A model generated the notes under the pieces. It searched no databases, was not told the origin of the DNA, and saw only the letters and a list, made by a program, of their open reading frames with translations. Shown piece after piece: positions 1-13,668 of a stretch of 64,000 nucleotides of DNA (positions are counted from its first letter, which is position 1; each line of letters begins with the position of its first letter). This DNA is from Hippasteria phrygiana (Eukaryota > Echinodermata > Asteroidea > Valvatida > Goniasteridae). Location of the stretch: NCBI GenBank assembly GCA_037893225.1, contig JAZGUH010000068.1:744001-808000 (forward strand). The letters are read 5' to 3'. A program made the translations under genes and the position numbers.

Positions 1-231
1 GGAGCAATAAATAGACGGTAACATGTACACAGATGTTGGCCGAAAAGAAAATAAACATTGCGAGGTTTGAATTTTCTCCACAAGTTTTAACTCTAGGAAG
101 CCGCCGATGATTGCAACATGTAGCGCCAGATCTAAGCTATCCATACATGTCAAAATTACTGTATTTGGTTTTTATTTCATGCAATTATGAATGAGTAAAG
201 CAAGTCATACCCTAGGGAATTTGACAGGCAT
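1..231. repeat. Reference monomer (231-bp form, type Q with TT at 171-172)
   Basis: First complete monomer, used here to number variant positions. It has G4, C16, C22/T26 (ACATGTAC), A43 (GCCGAAAAG), A55, T68, T86, G96, G109, C141, T162, TT at 171-172, C178, A198, no C insertion, TAG at 213-215 and G227. The TT form of 171-172 (GGTTTTTATTTC) is rare. I see it only here, at 696-926, near 9659 and 10351, and in the 8329-bp copies of those two near 17988 and 18680. A BglII-type AGATCT lies at 128-133 of nearly every monomer. Confidence 0.95.
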
Positions 232-463
232 GGAGCAATAAATAGAAGGTAATATGCACACAGATGTTGGCCGGAAAGAAAATAAACATTGCGAGGTTTG
301 AATTTTCTCCACAAGTGTTAACTCTAAGAAGCCGCCGATAATTGCAACATGTAGCGCCAGATCTAAGCTATCCATACATGTCAAAATTACTGTATTTGGT
401 TGATATTTCATGCAATTATGAATGAGTAGAGCAAGTCCATACCCCAGGGAATTTGACAGGCAT

Positions 464-695
464 GGAGCAATAAGTAGAAGGTAATATGCACACAGATGTT
501 GGCCGGAAAGAAAATAAACATTGCGAGGTTTGAATTTTCTCCACAAGTTTTAACTCTAGGAAGCCGCCGATAATTGCAACATGTAGCGCCAGATCTAAGC
601 TATCCATACATGTCAAAATTACTGAATTTGGTTGATATTTCATGCAATTATGAATGAGTAAAGCAAGTCCATACCCCAGGGAATTTGACATGCAT
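464..695. repeat. Representative 232-bp monomer with C insertion
   Basis: This copy shows the only common length variant: GTCCATACC replaces GTCATACC, adding one C after position 206. The insertion usually travels with CAG at 213-215 (CCCCAGGG). It also has AATAAGTAG instead of AATAAATAG at positions 6-14, a marker shared with copies near 6483, 14812, 28701, 31479, 34025 and 36803. That distribution links the left domain to the 5324-bp domain. Confidence 0.9.
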
Positions 696-1157
696 GGAGC
701 AATAAATAGACGGTAACATGTACACAGATGTTGGCCGAAAAGAAAATAAACATTGCGAGGTTTGAATTTTCTCCACAAGTTTTAACTCTAGGAAGCCGCC
801 GATGATTGCAACATGTAGCGCCAGATCTAAGCTATCCATACATGTCAAAATTACTGTATTTGGTTTTTATTTCATGCAATTATGAATGAGTAAAGCAAGT
901 CATACCCAAGGGAATTTGACAGGCATGGAGCAATAAATAGAAGGTAATATGCACACAGATGTTGGCCGGAAAGAAAATAAACATTGCGAGGTTTGAATTT
1001 TCTCCACAAGTGTTAACTCTAAGAAGCCGCCGATAATTGCAACATGTAGCGCCAGATCTAAGCTATCCATACATGTCAACATTACTGAATTTGGTTGATA
1101 TTTCATGCAATTATGAATGAGTAAAGCAAGTCATACCCCAGGGAATTTGACATGCAT

Positions 1158-1389
1158 GGAGCAATAAATAGACGGTAATATGCACACAGATGTTGGCCGG
1201 AAAGAAAATAAACATTGCGAGGTTTGAATTTTCTCCACAAGTTTTAACTCTAGGAAGCCGCCGATGATTGCAACATGTAGCGCCAGATCTAAGCTATTCA
1301 TACATGTCAAAATTACTGAATTTGGTTGATATTTCATGCAATTATGAATGAGTAAAGCAAGTCCATACCCCAGGGAATTTGACATGCAT
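1158..1389. repeat. Type P marker monomer (T at position 141)
   Basis: This 232-bp monomer reads CTATTCATAC where others have CTATCCATAC. I find ten P monomers, starting at 1158, 4166, 6943, 8101, 9952, 15272, 16430, 18281, 24758 and 25916, and none after about 26.1 kb. From 4166 on, each is followed by a type Q monomer carrying A43 (GCCGAAAAG). The spacings correspond to 13, 12, 5, 8, 23, 5, 8, 28 and 5 monomers. P is therefore a marker of the left domain and of its duplicated blocks. Confidence 0.88.
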
Positions 1390-2314
1390 GGAGCAATAAA
1401 TAGACGGTAATATGCACACAGATGTTGGCCGGAAAGAAAATAAACATTGCGAGGTTTGAATTTTCTCCACAAGTTTTAACTCTAAGAAGCCGCCGATAAT
1501 TGCAACATGTAGCGCCAGATCTAAGCTATCCATACATGTCAAAATTACTGTATTTGGTTGATATTTAATGCAATTATGAATGAGTAGAGCAAGTCCATAC
1601 CCCAGGGAATTTGACATGCATGGAGCAATAAATAGAAGGTAATATGCACACAGATGTTGGCCGGAAAGAAAATAAACATTGCGAGGTTTGAATTTTCTCC
1701 ACAAGTTTTAACTCTAAGAAGCCGCCGATGATTGCAACATGTAGCGCCAGATCTAAGCTATCCATACATGTCAAAATTACTGTATTTGGTTTATATTTCA
1801 TGCAATTATGAATGAGTAAAGCAAGTCATACCCTAGGGAATTTGACAGGCACGGAGCAATAAATAGAAGGTAATATGCACACAGATGTTGGCCGGAAAGA
1901 AAATAAACATTGCGAGGTTTGAATTTTCTCCACAAGTTTTAACTCTAAGAAGCCGCCGATAATTGCAACATGTAGCGCCAGATCTAAGCTATCCATACAT
2001 GTCAAAATTACTGAATTTGGTTGATATTTCATGCAATTATGAATGAGTAAAGCAAGTCATACCCTAGGGAATTTGACAGGCATGGATCAATAAATAGAAG
2101 GTAATATGCACACAGATGTTGGCCGGAAAGAAAATAAACATTGCGAGGTTTGAATTTTCTCCACAAGTTTTAACTCTAAGAAGCCGCCGATGATTGCAAC
2201 ATGTAGCGCCAGATCTAAGCTATCCATACATGTCAAAATTACTGTATTTGGTTTATATTTCATGCAATTATGAATGAGTAAAGCAAGTCATACCCTAGGG
2301 AATTTGACAGGCAT

Positions 2315-3009
2315 GGAGCAATAAATAGAAGGTAATATGCACACAGATGTTGGCCGGAAAGAAAATAAACATTGCGAGGTTTGAATTTTCTCCACAAGTG
2401 TTAACTCTAAGAAGCCGCCGATAATTGCAACATGTAGCGCCAGATCTAAGCTATCCATACATGTCAAAATTACTGAATTTGGTTGATATTTCATGCAATT
2501 ATGAATGAGTAAAGCAAGTCCATACCCCAGGGAATTTGACATGCATGGAGCAATAAATAGACGGTAACATGTACACAGATGTTGGCCGGAAAGAAAATAA
2601 ACATTGCGAGGTTTGAATTTTCTCCACAAGTTTTAACTCTAGGAAGCCGCCGATGATTGCAACATGTAGCGCCAGATCTAAGCTATCCATACATGTAAAA
2701 ATTACTGTATTTGGTTGATATTTAATGCAATTATGAATGAGTAAAGCAAGTCATACCCCTTGGAATTTGACATGCATGGAGCAATAAATAGACGGTAATA
2801 TGCACACAGATGTTGGCCGGAAAGAAAATAATCATTGCGAGGTTTGAATTTTCTCCACAAGTTTTAACTCTAGGAAGCCGCCGATGATTGCAACATGTAG
2901 CGCCAGATCTAAGCTATCCATACATGTCAAAATTACTGTATTTGGTTGATATTTAATGCAATTATGAATGAGTAGAGCAAGTCCATACCCCAGGGAATTT
3001 GACAGGCAT
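2315..3009. repeat. Left-domain G-H-I trimer
   Basis: Three consecutive monomers match the first three of the G-H-I-J cassette that dominates the right domain. G (2315-2546) has G86, giving GTTAAC, and the C insertion. H (2547-2777) has ACATGTAC at 21-28, TTTAATGC at 178 and CCCCTTGG at 210-217. I (2778-3009) has T55 (AATAATC) and GTAGAGC at 198. The fourth monomer (3010 onward) is not J: it has T55 again and A109. The same trimer occurs at 22675-23369. H here and at 22907 also shares CATGTAAAA instead of CATGTCAAA, which right-domain H monomers lack. Confidence 0.85.
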
Positions 3010-3934
3010 GGAGCAATAAATAGAAGGTAATATGCACACAGATGTTGGCCGGAAAGAAAATAATCATTGCGAGGTTTGAATTTTCTCCACAAGTTTTAAC
3101 TCTAAGAAGCCGCCGATAATTGCAACATGTAGCGCCAGATCTAAGCTATCCATACATGTCAAAATTACTGTATTTGGTTGATATTTCATGCAATTATGAA
3201 TGAGTAGAGCAAGTCCATACCCCAGGGAATTTGACAGGCATGGAGCAATAAATAGAAGGTAATATGCACACAGATGTTGGCCGGAAAGAAAATAAACATT
3301 GCGAGGTTTGAATTTTCTCCACAAGTTTTAACTCTAAGAAGCCGCCGATGATTGCAACATGTAGCGCCAGATCTAAGCTATCCATACATGTCAAAATTAC
3401 TGTATTTGGTTTATATTTCATGCAATTATGAATGAGTAAAGCAAGTCATACCCTAGGGAATTTGACAGGCATGGAGCAATAAATAGAAGGTAATATGCAC
3501 ACAGATGTTGGCCGGAAAGAAAATAAACATTGCGAGGTTTGAATTTTCTCCACAAGTTTTAACTCTAAGAAGCCGCCGATAATTGCAACATGTAGCGCCA
3601 GATCTAAGCTATCCATACATGTCAAAATTACTGAATTTGGTTGATATTTCATGCAATTATGAATGAGTAAAGCAAGTCATACCCTAGGGAATTTGACAGG
3701 CATGGATCAATAAATAGAAGGTAATATGCACACAGATGTTGGCCGGAAAGAAAATAAACATTGCGAGGTTTGAATTTTCTCCACAAGTTTTAACTCTAAG
3801 AAGCCGCCGATGATTGCAACATGTAGCGCCAGATCTAAGCTATCCATACATGTCAAAATTACTGAATTTGGTTGATATTTCATGCAATTATGAATGAGTA
3901 AAGCAAGTCATACCCTGGGGAATTTGACAGGCAT

Positions 3935-5323
3935 GGAGCAATAAATAGACGGTAATATGCACACAGATGTTGGCCGGAAAGAAAATAAACATTGCGAGGT
4001 TTGAATTTTCTCCACAAGTGTTAACTCTAAGAAGCCGCCGATAATTGCAACATGTAGCGCCAGATCTAAGCTATCCATACATGTCAAAATTACTGAATTT
4101 GGTTGATATTTCATGCAATTATGAATGAGTAAAGCAAGTCATACCCCAGGGAATTTGACATGCATGGAGCAATAAATAGACGGTAATATGCACACAGATG
4201 TTGGCCGGAAAGAAAATAAACATTGCGAGGTTTGAATTTTCTCCACAAGTTTTAACTCTAGGAAGCCGCCGATGATTGCAACATGTAGCGCCAGATCTAA
4301 GCTATTCATACATGTCAAAATTACTGAATTTGGTTGATATTTCATGCAATTATGAATGAGTAAAGCAAGTCCATACCCCAGGGAATTTGACATGCATGGA
4401 GCAATAAATAGACGGTAACATGTACACAGATGTTGGCCGAAAAGAAAATAAACATTGCGAGGTTTGAATTTTCTCCACAAGTTTTAACTCTAGGAAGCCG
4501 CCGATGATTGCAACATGTAGCGCCATATCTAAGCTATCCATACATGTCAAAATTACTGTATTTGGTTGATATTTAATGCAATTATGAATGAGTAGAGCAA
4601 GTCCATACCCCAGGGAATTTGACAGGCATGGAGCAATAAATAGAAGGTAATATGCACACAGATGTTGGCCGGAAAGAAAATAATCATTGCGAGGTTTGAA
4701 TTTTCTCCACAAGTTTTAACTCTAAGAAGCCGCCGATAATTGCAACATGTAGCGCCAGATCTAAGCTATCCATACATGTCAAAATTGCTGTATTTGGTTG
4801 ATATTTCATGCAATTATGAATGAGTAGAGCAAGTCCATACCCCAGGGAATTTGACAGGCATGGAGCAATAAATAGAAGGTAATATGCACACAGATGTTGG
4901 CCGGAAAGAAAATAAACATTGCGAGGTTTGAATTTTCTCCACAAGTTTTAACTCTAAGAAGCCGCCGATGATTGCAACATGTAGCGCCAGATCTAAGCTA
5001 TCCATACATGTCAAAATTACTGAATTTGGTTTATATTTCATGCAATTATGAATGAGTAAAGCAAGTCATACCCTAGGGAATTTGACAGGCATGGAGCAAT
5101 AAATAGACGGTAATATGCACACAGATGTTGGCCGGAAAGAAAATAAACATTGCGAGGTTTGAATTTTCTCCACAAGTTTTAACTCTAAGAAGCCGCCGAT
5201 AATTGCAACATGTAGCGCCAGATCTAAGCTATCCATACATGTCAAAATTACTGAATTTGGTTGATATTTCATGCAATTATGAATGAGTAAAGCAAGTCAT
5301 ACCCCAGGGAATTTGACATGCAT
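3935..5323. repeat. Six-monomer segment repeated 2777 bp downstream
   Basis: This run matches 6712-8100 at a constant offset of 2777 bp (12 monomers). It includes the rare CCTGGGGAA form at its left edge (near 3915 and 6692) and the AAAATTGCTG form (near 4785 and 7562). A visible difference is at about 4526, where this copy has CCATATCT instead of CCAGATCT, losing the BglII-type site. Homology stops at about 5419, where position 96 differs (A here, G in the partner). Confidence 0.85.
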
Positions 5324-5339
5324 GGAGCAATAAATAGAC

Positions 5340-8300
5340 GGTAATATGCACACAGATGTTGGCCGGAAAGAAAATAAACATTGCGAGGTTTGAATTTTCT
5401 CCACAAGTTTTAACTCTAAGAAGCCGCCGATGATTGCAACATGTAGCGCCAGATCTAAGCTATCCATACATGTCAAAATTACTGTATTTGGTTTATATTT
5501 CATGCAATTATGAATGAGTAAAGCAAGTCATACCCTAGGGAATTTGACAGGCATGGAGCAATAAATAGAAGGTAATATGCACACAGATGTTGGCCGGAAA
5601 GAAAATAAACATTGCGAGGTTTGAATTTTCTCCACAAGTTTTAACTCTAAGAAGCCGCCGATAATTGCAACATGTAGCGCCAGATCTAAGCTATCCATAC
5701 ATGTCAAAATTACTGAATTTGGTTGATATTTCATGCAATTATGAATGAGTAAAGCAAGTCATACCCTAGGGAATTTGACAGGCATGGATCAATAAATAGA
5801 AGGTAATATGCACACAGATGTTGGCCGGAAAGAAAATAAACATTGCGAGGTTTGAATTTTCTCCACAAGTTTTAACTCTAAGAAGCCGCCGATGATTGCA
5901 ACATGTAGCGCCAGATCTAAGCTATCCATACATGTCAAAATTACTGTATTTGGTTGATATTTCATGCAATTATGAATGAGTAAAGCACGTCATACCCTAG
6001 GGAATTTGACAGGCATGGAGCAATAAATAGAAGGTAATATGCACACAGATGTTGGCCGGAAAGAAAATAAACATTGCGAGGTTTGAATTTTCTCCACAAG
6101 TGTTAACTCTAAGAAGCCGCCGATAATTGCAACATGTAGCGCCAGATCTAAGCTATCCATACATGTCAAAATTACTGAATTTGGTTGATATTTCATGCAA
6201 TTATGAATGAGTAAAGCAAGTCCATACCCCAGGGAATTTGACATGCATGGAGCAATAAATAGACGGTAACATGTACACAGATGTTGGCCGGAAAGAAAAT
6301 AAACATTGCGAGGTTGGAATTTTCTCCACAAGTTTTAACTCTAGGAAGCCGCCGATGATTGCAACATGTAGCGCCAGATCTAAGCTATCCATACATGTCA
6401 AAATTACTGTATTTGGTTGATATTTCATGCAATTATGAATGAGTAGAGCAAGTCCATACCCCAGGGAATTTGACAGGCATGGAGCAATAAGTAGAAGGTA
6501 ATATGCACACAGATGTTGGCCGGAAAGAAAATAAACATTGCGAGGTTTGAATTTTCTCCACAAGTTTTAACTCTAGGAAGCCGCCGATAATTGCAACATG
6601 TAGCGCCAGATCTAAGCTATCCATACATGTCAAAATTATCGAATTTGGTTGATATTTCATGCAATTATGAATGAGTAAAGCAAGTCATACCCTGGGGAAT
6701 TTGACAGGCATGGAGCAATAAATAGACGGTAATATGCACACAGATGTTGGCCGGAAAGAAAATAAACATTGCGAGGTTTGAATTTTCTCCACAAGTGTTA
6801 ACTCTAAGAAGCCGCCGATAATTGCAACATGTAGCGCCAGATCTAAGCTATCCATACATGTCAAAATTACTGAATTTGGTTGATATTTCATGCAATTATG
6901 AATGAGTAAAGCAAGTCATACCCCAGGGAATTTGACATGCATGGAGCAATAAATAGACGGTAATATGCACACAGATGTTGGCCGGAAAGAAAATAAACAT
7001 TGCGAGGTTTGAATTTTCTCCACAAGTTTTAACTCTAGGAAGCCGCCGATGATTGCAACATGTAGCGCCAGATCTAAGCTATTCATACATGTCAAAATTA
7101 CTGAATTTGGTTGATATTTCATGCAATTATGAATGAGTAAAGCAAGTCCATACCCCAGGGAATTTGACATGCATGGAGCAATAAATAGACGGTAACATGT
7201 ACACAGATGTTGGCCGAAAAGAAAATAAACATTGCGAGGTTTGAATTTTCTCCACAAGTTTTAACTCTAGGAAGCCGCCGATGATTGCAACATGTAGCGC
7301 CAGATCTAAGCTATCCATACATGTCAAAATTACTGTATTTGGTTGATATTTAATGCAATTATGAATGAGTAGAGCAAGTCCATACCCCAGGGAATTTGAC
7401 AGGCATGGAGCAATAAATAGAAGGTAATATGCACACAGATGTTGGCCGGAAAGAAAATAATCATTGCGAGGTTTGAATTTTCTCCACAAGTTTTAACTCT
7501 AAGAAGCCGCCGATAATTGCAACATGTAGCGCCAGATCTAAGCTATCCATACATGTCAAAATTGCTGTATTTGGTTGATATTTCATGCAATTATGAATGA
7601 GTAGAGCAAGTCCATACCCCAGGGAATTTGACAGGCATGGAGCAATAAATAGAAGGTAATATGCACACAGATGTTGGCCGGAAAGAAAATAAACATTGCG
7701 AGGTTTGAATTTTCTCCACAAGTTTTAACTCTAAGAAGCCGCCGATGATTGCAACATGTAGCGCCAGATCTAAGCTATCCATACATGTCAAAATTACTGA
7801 ATTTGGTTTATATTTCATGCAATTATGAATGAGTAAAGCAAGTCATACCCTAGGGAATTTGACAGGCATGGAGCAATAAATAGACGGTAATATGCACACA
7901 GATGTTGGCCGGAAAGAAAATAAACATTGCGAGGTTTGAATTTTCTCCACAAGTTTTAACTCTAAGAAGCCGCCGATAATTGCAACATGTAGCGCCAGAT
8001 CTAAGCTATCCATACATGTCAAAATTACTGAATTTGGTTGATATTTCATGCAATTATGAATGAGTAAAGCAAGTCATACCCCAGGGAATTTGACATGCAT
8101 GGAGCAATAAATAGACGGTAATATGCACACAGATGTTGGCCGGAAAGAAAATAAACATTGCGAGGTTTGAATTTTCTCCACAAGTTTTAACTCTAGGAAG
8201 CCGCCGATGATTGCAACATGTAGCGCCAGATCTAAGCTATTCATACATGTCAAAATTACTGAATTTGGTTGATATTTCATGCAATTATGAATGAGTAAAG

Positions 8301-11300
8301 CAAGTCCATACCCCAGGGAATTTGACATGCATGGAGCAATAAATAGACGGTAACATGTACACAGATGTTGGCCGAAAAGAAAATAAACATTGCGAGGTTT
8401 GAATTTTCTCCACAAGTTTTAACTCTAGGAAGCCGCCGATGATTGCAACATGTAGCGCCAGATCTAAGCTATCCATACATGTCAAAATTACTGTATTTGG
8501 TTGATATTTCATGCAATTATGAATGAGTAAAGCAAGTCATACCCCAGGGAATTTGACATGCATGGAGCAATAAATAGACGGTAATATGCACACAGATGTT
8601 GGCCGGAAAGAAAATAATCATTGCGAGGTTTGAATTTTCTCCACAAGTTTTAACTCTAGGAAGCCGCCGATGATTGCAACATGTAGCGCCAGATCTAAGC
8701 TATCCATACATGTCAAAATTACTGTATTTGGTTGATATTTAATGCAATTATGAATGAGTAGAGCAAGTCCATACCCCAGGGAATTTGACATGCATGGAGC
8801 AATAAATAGAAGGTAATATGCACACAGATGTTGGCCGGAAAGAAAATAAACATTGCGAGGTTTGAATTTTCTCCACAAGTTTTAACTCTAAGAAGCCGCC
8901 GATGATTGCAACATGTAGCGCCAGATCTAAGCTATCCATACATGTCAAAATTACTGTATTTGGTTTATATTTCATGCAATTATGAATGAGTAAAGCAAGT
9001 CATACCCTAGGGAATTTGACAGGCATGGAGCAATAAATAGAAGGTAATATGCACACAGATGTTGGCCGGAAAGAAAATAAACATTGCGAGGTTTGAATTT
9101 TCTCCACAAGTTTTAACTCTAAGAAGCCGCCGATAATTGCAACATGTAGCGCCAGATCTAAGCTATCCATACATGTCAAAATTACTGAATTTGGTTGATA
9201 TTTCATGCAATTATGAATGAGTAAAGCAAGTCCATACCCCAGGGAATTTGACATGCATGGAGCAATAAATAGACGGTAACATGTACACAGATGTTGGCCG
9301 GAAAGAAAATAAACATTGCGAGGTTGGAATTTTCTCCACAAGTTTTAACTCTAGGAAGCCGCCGATGATTGCAACATGTAGCGCCAGATCTAAGCTATCC
9401 ATACATGTCAAAATTACTGTATTTGGTTGATATTTCATGCAATTATGAATGAGTAAAGCAAGTCATACCCCAGGGAATTTGACATGCATGGAGCAATAAA
9501 TAGACGGTAATATGCACACAGATGTTGGCCGGAAAGAAAATAATCATTGCGAGGTTTGAATTTTCTCCACAAGTTTTAACTCTAGGAAGCCGCCGATGAT
9601 TGCAACATGTAGCGCCAGATCTAAGCTATCCATACATGTCAAAATTACTGTATTTGGTTTTTATTTCATGCAATTATGAATGAGTAAAGCAAGTCATACC
9701 CTAGGGAATTTGACAGGCATGGAGCAATAAATAGAAGGTAATATGCACACAGATGTTGGCCGGAAAGAAAATAAACATTGCGAGGTTTGAATTTTCTCCA
9801 CAAGTGTTAACTCTAAGAAGCCGCCGATAATTGCAACATGTAGCGCCAGATCTAAGCTATCCATACATGTCAACATTACTGAATTTGGTTGATATTTCAT
9901 GCAATTATGAATGAGTAAAGCAAGTCATACCCCAGGGAATTTGACATGCATGGAGCAATAAATAGACGGTAATATGCACACAGATGTTGGCCGGAAAGAA
10001 AATAAACATTGCGAGGTTTGAATTTTCTCCACAAGTTTTAACTCTAGGAAGCCGCCGATGATTGCAACATGTAGCGCCAGATCTAAGCTATTCATACATG
10101 TCAAAATTACTGAATTTGGTTGATATTTCATGCAATTATGAATGAGTAAAGCAAGTCCATACCCCAGGGAATTTGACATGCATGGAGCAATAAATAGACG
10201 GTAACATGTACACAGATGTTGGCCGAAAAGAAAATAAACATTGCGAGGTTTGAATTTTCTCCACAAGTTTTAACTCTAGGAAGCCGCCGATGATTGCAAC
10301 ATGTAGCGCCAGATCTAAGCTATCCATACATGTCAAAATTACTGTATTTGGTTTTTATTTCATGCAATTATGAATGAGTAAAGCAAGTCATACCCTAGGG
10401 AATTTGACAGGCATGGAGCAATAAATAGAAGGTAATATGCACACAGATGTTGGCCGGAAAGAAAATAAACATTGCGAGGTTTGAATTTTCTCCACAAGTT
10501 TTAACTCTAAGAAGCCGCCGATAATTGCAACATGTAGCGCCAGATCTAAGCTATCCATACATGTCAAAATTACTGAATTTGGTTGATATTTCATGCAATT
10601 ATGAATGAGTAAAGCAAGTCATACCCTAGGGAATTTGACAGGCATGGATCAATAAATAGAAGGTAATATGCACACAGATGTTGGCCGGAAAGAAAATAAA
10701 CATTGCGAGGTTTGAATTTTCTCCACAAGTTTTAACTCTAAGAAGCCGCCGATGATTGCAACATGTAGCGCCAGATCTAAGCTATCCATACATGTCAAAA
10801 TTACTGTATTTGGTTTATATTTCATGCAATTATGAATGAGTAAAGCAAGTCATACCCTAGGGAATTTGACAGGCATGGAGCAATAAATAGAAGGTAATAT
10901 GCACACAGATGTTGGCCGGAAAGAAAATAAACATTGCGAGGTTTGAATTTTCTCCACAAGTTTTAACTCTAAGAAGCCGCCGATAATTGCAACATGTAGC
11001 GCCAGATCTAAGCTATCCATACATGTCAAAATTACTGAATTTGGTTGATATTTCATGCAATTATGAATGAGTAAAGCAAGTCATACCCTAGGGAATTTGA
11101 CAGGCATGGATCAATAAATAGAAGGTAATATGCACACAGATGTTGGCCGGAAAGAAAATAAACATTGCGAGGTTTGAATTTTCTCCACAAGTTTTAACTC
11201 TAAGAAGCCGCCGATAATTGCAACATGTAGCGCCAGATCTAAGCTATCCATACATGTCAAAATTACTGAATTTGGTTGATATTTCATGCAATTATGAATG

Positions 11301-13668
11301 AGTAAAGCTAGTCCATACCCCAGGGAATTTGACATGCATGGAGCAATAAATAGACGGTAACATGTACACAGATGTTGGCCGGAAAGAAAATAAACATTGC
11401 GAGGTTGGAATTTTCTCCACAAGTTTTAACTCTAGGAAGCCGCCGATGATTGCAACATGTAGCGCCAGATCTAAGCTATCCATACATGTCAAAATTACTG
11501 TATTTGGTTGATATTTCATGCAATTATGAATGAGTAAAGCAAGTCATACCCCAGGGAATTTGACATGCATGGAGCAATAAATAGACGGTAATATGCACAC
11601 AGATGTTGGCCGGAAAGAAAATAATCATTGCGAGGTTTGAATTTTCTCCACAAGTTTTAACTCCAGGAAGCCGCCGATGATTGCAACATGTAGCGCCAGA
11701 TCTAAGCTATCCATACATGTCAAAATTACTGTATTTGGTTGATATTTAATGCAATTATGAATGAGTAGAGCAAGTCCATACCCCAGGGAATTTGACATGC
11801 ATGGAGCAATAAATAGAAGGTAATATGCACACAGATGTTGGCCGGAAAGAAAATAAACATTGCGAGGTTTGAATTTTCTCCACAAGTTTTAACTCTAAGA
11901 AGCCGCCGATGATTGCAACATGTAGCGCCAGATCTAAGCTATCCATACATGTCAAAATTACTGTATTTGGTTTATATTTCATGCAATTATGAATGAGTAA
12001 AGCAAGTCATACCCTAGGGAATTTGACTGGCATGGAGCAATAAATAGAAGGTAATATGCACACAGATGTTGGCCGGAAAGAAAATAAACATTGCGAGGTT
12101 TGAATTTTCTCCACAAGTTTTAACTCTAAGAAGCCGCCGATAATTGCAACATGTAGCGCCAGATCTAAGCTATCCATACATGTCAAAATTACTGAATTTG
12201 GTTGATATTTCATGCAATTATGAATGAGTAAAGCAAGTCATACCCTAGGGAATTTGACAGGCATGGATCAATAAATAGAAGGTAATATGCACACAGATGT
12301 TGGCCGGAAAGAAAATAAACATTGCGAGGTTTGAATTTTCTCCACAAGTTTTAACTCTAAGAAGCCGCCGATGATTGCAACATGTAGCGCCAGATCTAAG
12401 CTATCCATACATGTCAAAATTACTGTATTTGGTTTATATTTCATGCAATTATGAATGAGTAAAGCAAGTCATACCCTAGGGAATTTGACAGGCATGGAGC
12501 AATAAATAGAAGGTAATATGCACACAGATGTTGGCCGGAAAGAAAATAAACATTGCGAGGTTTGAATTTTCTCCACAAGTTTTAACTCTAAGAAGCCGCC
12601 GATGATTGCAACATGTAGCGCCAGATCTAAGCTATCCATACATGTCAAAATTACTGTATTTGGTTTATATTTCATGCAATTATGAATGAGTAAAGCAAGT
12701 CATACCCTAGGGAATTTGACAGGCATGGAGCAATAAATAGAAGGTAATATGCACACAGATGTTGGCCGGAAAGAAAATAAACATTGCGAGGTTTGAATTT
12801 TCTCCACAAGTTTTAACTCTAAGAAGCCGCCGATAATTGCAACATGTAGCGCCAGATCTAAGCTATCCATACATGTCAAAATTACTGAATTTGGTTGATA
12901 TTTCATGCAATTATGAATGAGTAAAGCAAGTCATACCCTAGGGAATTTGACAGGCATGGATCAATAAATAGAAGGTAATATGCACACAGATGTTGGCCGG
13001 AAAGAAAATAAACATTGCGAGGTTTGAATTTTCTCCACAAGTTTTAACTCTAAGAAGCCGCCGATAATTGCAACATGTAGCGCCAGATCTAAGCTATCCA
13101 TACATGTCAAAATTACTGAATTTGGTTGATATTTCATGCAATTATGAATGAGTAAAGGTAGTCCATACCCCAGGGAATTTGACATGCATGGAGCAATAAA
13201 TAGACGGTAACATGTACACAGATGTTGGCTGGAAAGAAAATAAACATTGCGAGGTTGGAATTTTCTCCACAAGTTTTAACTCTAGGAAGCCGCCGATGAT
13301 TGCAACATGTAGCGCCAGATCTAAGCTATCCATACATGTCAAAATTACTGTATTTGGTTGATATTTCATGCAATTATGAATGAGTAAAGCAAGTCATACC
13401 CCAGGGAATTTGACATGCATGGAGCAATAAATAGACGGTAATATGCACACAGATGTTGGCCGGAAAGAAAATAATCATTGCGAGGTTTGAATTTTCTCCA
13501 CAAGTTTTAACTCCAGGAAGCCGCCGATGATTGCAACATGTAGCGCCAGATCTAAGCTATCCATACATGTCAAAATTACTGTATTTGGTTGATATTTAAT
13601 GCAATTATGAATGAGTAGAGCAAGTCCATACCCCAGGGAATTTGACATGCATGGAGCAATAAATAGAA
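5340..13668. repeat. 36-monomer higher-order repeat, copy 1 (8329 bp)
   Basis: Every diagnostic variant from 5340 to 14644 reappears exactly 8329 bp downstream. The left limit is the A/C difference at 5339 (position 16). Within the unit are three P-Q pairs (6943, 8101, 9952), the GAGGTTGG (G68) monomers, a GCTAG for GCAAG variant near 11309, CTCCAGG near 11663, and a nested 1850-bp repeat. Differences found from copy 2 are at 6639-6640 (TC against CT), 12028 (T against A) and 13158 (G against C). The phase chosen for the unit is set by the identity break and is otherwise arbitrary. Confidence 0.92.

Larger units (their letters stand above)
1..5339. repeat. Left mosaic segment of the array (about 23 monomers)
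   Basis: Monomer types are the same as further right but in an order without one simple period. Pieces recur elsewhere. About 900-1340 resembles 3908-4350 at an offset of 3008 bp (13 monomers). The run 1-1389 resembles the run around 9694-10414. The run 2288-3000 recurs at 22648-23360 (offset 20360 bp). The left edge is cut by the window, so the start of any larger unit cannot be seen. There is nothing in it but satellite. Confidence 0.85.

Noticed and set aside
171..173. TATAAA on the minus strand created by TA at 171-172 (GGTTTATATTTC) as a promoter
   Set aside because: A hexamer in AT-rich DNA with no other promoter element; present in B and J monomers only as a by-product of a common variant.
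1..231. Self-cleaving hammerhead ribozyme, as found in some tandem satellites
   Set aside because: The conserved CTGATGA core is absent on both strands; GAAA strings alone are not evidence.
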